From positions 1 through 64,000 of the forward strand of contig NZ_JAQZAO010000008.1 of assembly GCF_028737315.1 (NCBI RefSeq): a stretch of 64,000 bases of DNA. Direction: 5' to 3'. Below the pieces are notes generated by a model. That model had not been told where the DNA came from. It ran no database searches and worked only from the letters and a program-made list of their open reading frames with translations. Each line of letters opens with the position of its first letter. Position 1 is the first letter of the stretch. Positions 60,431 to 64,000 of the stretch are shown here, one piece after another. The position numbers and the translations under genes were made by a program. The DNA comes from Actinomycetospora lemnae. Lineage in GTDB: Bacteria > Actinomycetota > Actinomycetes > Mycobacteriales > Pseudonocardiaceae.

Positions 60431-61201
60431 TCAGGCGCGCAGTGCCGGGCCGAGCAGTAGCCCGCCGTCGATGACGAGCTCGGAACCGGTGACGAAGGCG
60501 GCGTCGGGGGAGGCGAGGAACAGGAGTGCGCGGCTGATCTCGTCCGGCTCACCGAGCCGCGGGACGGCGAACGGCTCGGGGTCGAAGACCTCGGCGATGG
60601 CCGGCACCCCGTCGGCGAGCGGCTCGGTGATCAACGGTGTGGCCACCACTCCCGGCGTCAGCGACACGACGCGGATGTCGTCGCGTCCCAGCTCCAGCGC
60701 GGCGGTCCTGGTCAGTCCGCGCACGGCCCACTTCGCGGCGACGTACGGTCCGAAGGCAGCCGTGCCGACGTGGCCCATCGTCGAGGCGACGGTGACGATC
60801 ACCCCGCCGCCACCCCGGCGCATCGAGGGTGCGACGGCTCGGATGCCGAGCGCGGTGCCCGTGACGTTCACGGCGGTGACGGTGTCCCACAGCCTGCGGC
60901 CGGCGTCCTCGAGCAGCGTCGGCGGGTGCTGCACCCCGGCGTTGGCGACCAGGACCGAGACGGGCCCGAATCGCTGCTCGGCCGCCGCGACCGCGGCCGC
61001 CCACTGCTGCTCGTCGGTGACGTCGAGTCGGACCGCGAGCGCCCTCTCCCCGAGCTGCTCGGCCAGCGTGACCCCGGCCGCCTCGTCACGCGCAGCGATC
61101 ACCACGGCCGCACCCTCGCGGTGGAACGCCTGCACGTGGCTACGCCCCATCCCGCCGGTCGCCCCGGTCACGAGCACCGTCCGTCCCTCGAAGCGTCGCA
61201 T
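60431..61201 (-). CDS. Short-chain dehydrogenase/reductase (SDR)
   Basis: A 256-aa classical SDR. The cofactor loop is TGATGGMGRSHV near 12-23, the NAG motif is VANAGV near 84-89, catalytic Ser in VTVASTM near 140, Tyr-Lys in YVAAKWA near 153-159. The C-terminal GSELVIDGGLLLG is typical. ATG 61201 has GAGGAGGG upstream. It is divergent from a TetR gene, with two copies of a candidate operator between them. Confidence 0.93.
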   Translation of the reverse strand: MRRFEGRTVLVTGATGGMGRSHVQAFHREGAAVVIAARDEAAGVTLAEQLGERALAVRLDVTDEQQWAAAVAAAEQRFGPVSVLVANAGVQHPPTLLEDAGRRLWDTVTAVNVTGTALGIRAVAPSMRRGGGGVIVTVASTMGHVGTAAFGPYVAAKWAVRGLTRTAALELGRDDIRVVSLTPGVVATPLITEPLADGVPAIAEVFDPEPFAVPRLGEPDEISRALLFLASPDAAFVTGSELVIDGGLLLGPALRA

Positions 61202-61220
61202 CGTGCCCTCCTCGATCCAC

Positions 61221-61291
61221 GAGGTGAGTCGGTCCGCTCGCCTCATGTCGAGGCAACCATGCCCAGAGAGGTGAGTCAAGCGGCTCGCCTC
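61221..61291. promoter_or_regulatory. Tandem operators GAGGTGAGTC-N6-CTCGCCTC
   Basis: Two 24-bp sites lie at 61221-61244 (spacer GGTCCG) and 61268-61291 (spacer AAGCGG). Both are imperfect palindromes of GAGGTGAG/CTCGCCTC and both keep the same TC before the spacer. Centres are 47 bp apart. They lie between the divergent SDR and TetR starts. Confidence 0.72.
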
Positions 61292-61311
61292 TCGGGCCGG
61301 CTCCCGGCAGG

Positions 61312-61995
61312 ATGGTCGCCATGCACGGGAACGAGTCGGCGCCGGCAGGATCGTCGGGAGCGGCGCGCTACCACCGTGACCTGGCCCGGAGGAATCGGGA
61401 GGCGCTGCTGGGCGCTGCTCGTCGGCTCTTCCTCGATCTCGGTTACGACGGCACCTCGCTGGCGAAGGTGGCTGCCGAGGCCGGGGTCTCGCGGGCCACG
61501 CTGTTCAAGCAGTTCCCGACCAAGGCCGAGCTGTTCAGCGCCATGGTGACCACGTCGTGGGCCATCGAGGACGAGCAGGCCCCTCCCGTGCCCGGTGACC
61601 CCGTGGCCGCGCTGACGACGCTCGGCACCCGGTACGCGGACCTGTTGACCCGGCCCGGCATGGCCGACCTGTTCCGCATCGTCATCGCCGAGCTCCCGCG
61701 CTTCCCCGAGCTCGGGCGCACGCACTTCGACCTGGGCAAGATGCCGTTCTTCGACTCGGTGCGCGACCACCTGCTCGCCGAGCAGCACGCCGGCACCCTG
61801 CAGTTCGAGGACGCCGACCTGGTGACCACCCAGTTCCTCGGCATGATCGCCAACTACGTCCTCTGGCCCCGGATGTTGCTGCTCGACTGGGACCCGGACG
61901 CGGCGAGCGTGGCGCGTGCGGTCGAGGAGGCCGCCCTGACGGTGCACGCGCGGCACGCGGTGCCGGAGGAATCACGCAGCGCGTCTCCCCGTTGA
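61312..61995 (+). CDS. TetR-family regulator of the divergent SDR
   Basis: A 227-aa TetR protein. HTH SLAKVAAEAGVSRATLFKQFPTK near 49-71; C-terminal domain helical with a TetR C-terminal (AefR-like) look. The start is ATG 61312 (MVAMHG...) or ATG 61321; a weak GGCAGG precedes. It is divergent from the SDR gene, sharing tandem operators, and converges on tRNA-Thr, whose 3' end is 2 bp from its stop. Confidence 0.88.
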   Translation: MVAMHGNESAPAGSSGAARYHRDLARRNREALLGAARRLFLDLGYDGTSLAKVAAEAGVSRATLFKQFPTKAELFSAMVTTSWAIEDEQAPPVPGDPVAALTTLGTRYADLLTRPGMADLFRIVIAELPRFPELGRTHFDLGKMPFFDSVRDHLLAEQHAGTLQFEDADLVTTQFLGMIANYVLWPRMLLLDWDPDAASVARAVEEAALTVHARHAVPEESRSASPR

Positions 61996-61997
61996 CC

Positions 61998-62073
61998 TGG
62001 AGCCGGCGCGGGGAATCGAACCCCGGACCTTTCGCTTACAAGGCGAGCGCTCTGCCGATTGAGCTACGCCGGC
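61998..62073 (-). tRNA. tRNA-Thr (anticodon UGU)
   Basis: The minus strand gives a full 76-nt cloverleaf: acceptor GCCGGCG with CGCCGGC, D arm GCTCAATCGGCAGAGC, anticodon loop CTTGTAA (anticodon TGT), T arm with GGTTCGATTCC, and an encoded CCA 3' end. The outer base pair of the anticodon stem (C27-A43) is mismatched. No integrase or attachment-site duplication is seen beside it. Confidence 0.95.
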
Positions 62074-62255
62074 ACGCGGGCCATGGTACGGAAGCCGGGC
62101 CCGCACGGAGACCCCGCCCACAGGGGCGGGGCCGTAGCCTCGTGCGTCGGTCGGTGGGTGGGCGGGGGCCCCGGCGGGCCGGGTCGGGTGGGACGTGACG
62201 CACGCTCCCGCCCGGCAACCACGATCCACTCCCACACGTCTGCGCAGGTGGCTGG

Positions 62256-63785
62256 ATGAGGATTCCCGGCGTGCACCGTCCGCGGCCCGAGCACACCGGA
62301 GAGCAAGGAGAGGAAGGTCCGCCCGTGGGGGTGGCCCAGCGAGCACGAGGCTCGCTCCGTCGACAGTTCCCCGTCACACCCGACCTGCGGCGCGCCGTGG
62401 ACGCGCCGACGGTCCGCGACAACCTCCTGCCGGCCGTCCCCGGCCCGCAGGTCGCCGAGGACGCGCTGGTCCTGCGCGTGCTCGACCTCGCCCTGCGCAT
62501 CGGCGAGGTCCAGCTCGCGACAGGCGCCGGCGCGGCCGTCGCGCACGACACGATGCTCGCGATCGCGCGCGCCTACGGTCTGCCGACCTGCGACGTCGAC
62601 ATCGCGTTCTCGACGATCACCATGTGCTGTCACCGCGGCAACGAGGCCGGCCCGGTGACGACGATGCGCAACGTCCGCTACCGGACGCAGGACTACACGC
62701 GCCTGACCGAGGTCGACGACATCATCACCGCCATCGTCGACCGCGAGGAGCCCACGCCCGTCGAGGAGGCGAGCACCCGCCTCGGCAACGCCGTGCGCGC
62801 GAACCACCCGTACCCGCGCTTCGTCGCCGGGATCGCGCGGTCGCTGTTCGCGGGCGCGGTCGCGTTCTTGCTCGGTGGCGGCTTCGTCGTCGCCGCGCTC
62901 GCCACCGTCGCCACGGGCGTCATCTGGGCGGTCGCGCGCTGGCTGGGCCGCCGTGGGGTGCCGATGTTCTTCCAGCAGATGGTCGGCGCGGCCATCGTGA
63001 CGCTCAGCGCGACGTCGCTGGCCTGGACCGGCACGCTCGACGACTCACCGGTGTTCGTCATCGCGGCCGGGATCGTCGTGCTGCTCTCGGGCCTGTCGCT
63101 CGTGGGTCTCGTGCAGGACGCCATCACGGGCTTCCCGTTGACGGCCGCGGGGCGCGTCGTCGAGGTCGTCATCGCGTCGGCGGGACTGCTGGTCGGCGTC
63201 GTCGTCAGCATCAAGCTCATCGGCACGGTGCTGGGGACCGACGCGGGCGCCTACGCCGCCGTCGTGCCGCCGGGGCCGCTGCCGTCGCTGCACCCGCTCT
63301 CGCTGGTCGCGGCCGCGGCGGCCGGGATGTTGTTCGCGCTATCGGCCTACGCGCCGTGGCGGTCGCTGCCGCTCGCGGCCCTGGCCGGGGCGACGGCGTG
63401 GGCCGCCTACGCGGTCCTCGGCCTGGTCGGGGCCGGCGAGGTCGTCGCCGCCGCCCTCGCCGCCGCGGCGCTGGGCCTCGTCGCGATGCTGCTGCCCCGC
63501 GCACTGGGTACACCCCCGCTGGTGCTGGTGATTGCCGGGATCACGCCGCTCCTCCCAGGTCTGACGATGTACCGCGGGTTCTCGCAGCTCGCGTACGGCA
63601 GCGTCGCCCAGGGGGCGGTGACGATCCTGCTGGCCCTGACCTTCGGTCTCGCCCTCGCGGCCGGGGTCTCGGTCGGGGAGCAGATCGGCTGGCCCCTGCA
63701 GCGGCTGGTCCGCCGTCTGCTGTTCGGAGTCACCGCGGAGGACAGAGCACGTGACGCACACCGAGGACGCCCCCGGGTCTTCTGA
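62256..63785 (+). CDS. ThrE-type threonine/serine exporter
   Basis: A 509-aa protein with a cytosolic N-terminal domain (about 1-200; TGAGAAVAHDTMLAIARAYGLP) and about ten TM helices in two modules, as in ThrE of corynebacteria (fused N and C modules). The family motif QMVGAAIVTL and the C-terminal GITPLLPGLTMYRGFSQL near 422-439 are present. ATG 62256 is the start. Its 3' end overlaps the otsA start by 35 bp. Confidence 0.88.
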   Translation: MRIPGVHRPRPEHTGEQGEEGPPVGVAQRARGSLRRQFPVTPDLRRAVDAPTVRDNLLPAVPGPQVAEDALVLRVLDLALRIGEVQLATGAGAAVAHDTMLAIARAYGLPTCDVDIAFSTITMCCHRGNEAGPVTTMRNVRYRTQDYTRLTEVDDIITAIVDREEPTPVEEASTRLGNAVRANHPYPRFVAGIARSLFAGAVAFLLGGGFVVAALATVATGVIWAVARWLGRRGVPMFFQQMVGAAIVTLSATSLAWTGTLDDSPVFVIAAGIVVLLSGLSLVGLVQDAITGFPLTAAGRVVEVVIASAGLLVGVVVSIKLIGTVLGTDAGAYAAVVPPGPLPSLHPLSLVAAAAAGMLFALSAYAPWRSLPLAALAGATAWAAYAVLGLVGAGEVVAAALAAAALGLVAMLLPRALGTPPLVLVIAGITPLLPGLTMYRGFSQLAYGSVAQGAVTILLALTFGLALAAGVSVGEQIGWPLQRLVRRLLFGVTAEDRARDAHRGRPRVF

Positions 63786-64000
63786 CCTGCTGGTGGTGGC
63801 CAACCGGTTGCCCTTCGACCTCGACGACGACGGCGAGTGGCGCCGCGCCCCGGGAGGCCTGGTCACCGCACTCGAACCCACGCTGCGCTCCCGTGGCGGC
63901 GCGTGGGTGGGGTGGCCGGGCAAGCCCGACGCGGCGCCGGCGCCGTTCGACGACGAGGGCATGGCCATCCGCCCGGTGTCGATCAGCGCCGACGAGGTCG
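63751..64000 (+). CDS. otsA: Trehalose-6-phosphate synthase, N-terminal fragment
   Basis: Only the first 83 codons are in the window. LLVVANRLPFDLDDDG then APGGLVTALEPTLRSRGGAWVGWPG show the glucose-6-phosphate/UDP-glucose-binding N-terminal strand of GT20 trehalose-6-phosphate synthases. GTG 63751 overlaps the exporter gene by 35 bp. Downstream parts of the enzyme, and any otsB partner, lie off the window. Confidence 0.85.
   Translation, partial: MTHTEDAPGSSDLLVVANRLPFDLDDDGEWRRAPGGLVTALEPTLRSRGGAWVGWPGKPDAAPAPFDDEGMAIRPVSISADEV

Noticed and set aside
61998..62073. The tRNA-Thr as an integration site for a mobile island.
   Set aside because: No integrase and no second copy of the tRNA 3' end were found in the window.

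Overview
The window is about 64 kb of very GC-rich DNA (roughly 73-75% by eye). It has strong G/C bias at third codon positions, many GTG and a few TTG starts, XPB-type helicase, F420/LLM-type oxidoreductase and GAF-ANTAR genes, and a proline-rich nitrate-sensor kinase. This points to a high-GC actinobacterium, most likely of the Pseudonocardiales (Pseudonocardia or Actinomycetospora type); the genus is inference. The gene order groEL - moeA - psd - pssA - VCP-like AAA - LytR_C protein - DUF3263 - def and thiE/thiO/thiS/thiG with thiD matches, in pieces, the Mycobacterium tuberculosis Rv0414c-Rv0440 neighbourhood. Much of 20-41 kb is therefore conserved chromosomal backbone rather than an island.

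Layout. 0-4.1 kb: 3' truncated (by the window) conservon-type sensor kinase with a long Pro/Ala/Gly tail ending in a DNA-level tandem repeat. 4.6-11.5 kb: XPB helicase, TetR/LLM divergent pair with tandem operators, DUF222-HNH protein, two GNATs and a cysteine-dioxygenase-like cupin. 11.5-19.9 kb: a CoA-ligase-based catabolic operon (MaoC-SCP2 fusion, alpha/beta hydrolase, acyl-CoA ligase, Zn-dehydrogenase, MFS), its divergent TetR regulator and a second MFS transporter; two palindromes with the same core link the operon and the transporter. 20-25 kb: groEL with two CIRCE operators, a Ser/Thr kinase, moeA. 25.3-30.7 kb: psd-pssA-AAA with overlapping stops and starts, LytR_C and DUF3263. 30.9-41.1 kb: def, HtrA-like protease, TPP riboswitch with two thiD paralogues, hydroxyacid dehydrogenase, membrane protein, P450, then thiG-thiS behind a second TPP riboswitch, thiO and thiE. 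41-46.5 kb: secreted S1 protease, collagen-like membrane protein, DUF3159, VOC, TetR and two small genes. 46.6-54 kb: cheB-cheR/PAS-AraC signalling operon, AcoR/MimR-type activator and an alcohol dehydrogenase. 54-61 kb: small proteins, NAD-epimerase, two GAF-ANTAR proteins, an enolase-superfamily enzyme, an SDR and a TetR with tandem operators. 62-64 kb: tRNA-Thr, threonine/serine exporter and the start of otsA.

The least-explained signals are non-coding. Two different families of structured dispersed repeats occur (copies at 11485 and 38114; copies at 34409 and 41066), and every copy lies at a junction of convergent genes. The two copies within each family differ by compensatory base-pair changes in the stem. 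A third, 318-bp element with about 50-bp inverted ends lies beside one of them. Several genes also share a TANNNT box exactly 7 nt before the start codon, the signature of leaderless transcription. No CRISPR array, prophage, transposase or secondary-metabolite cluster was seen.
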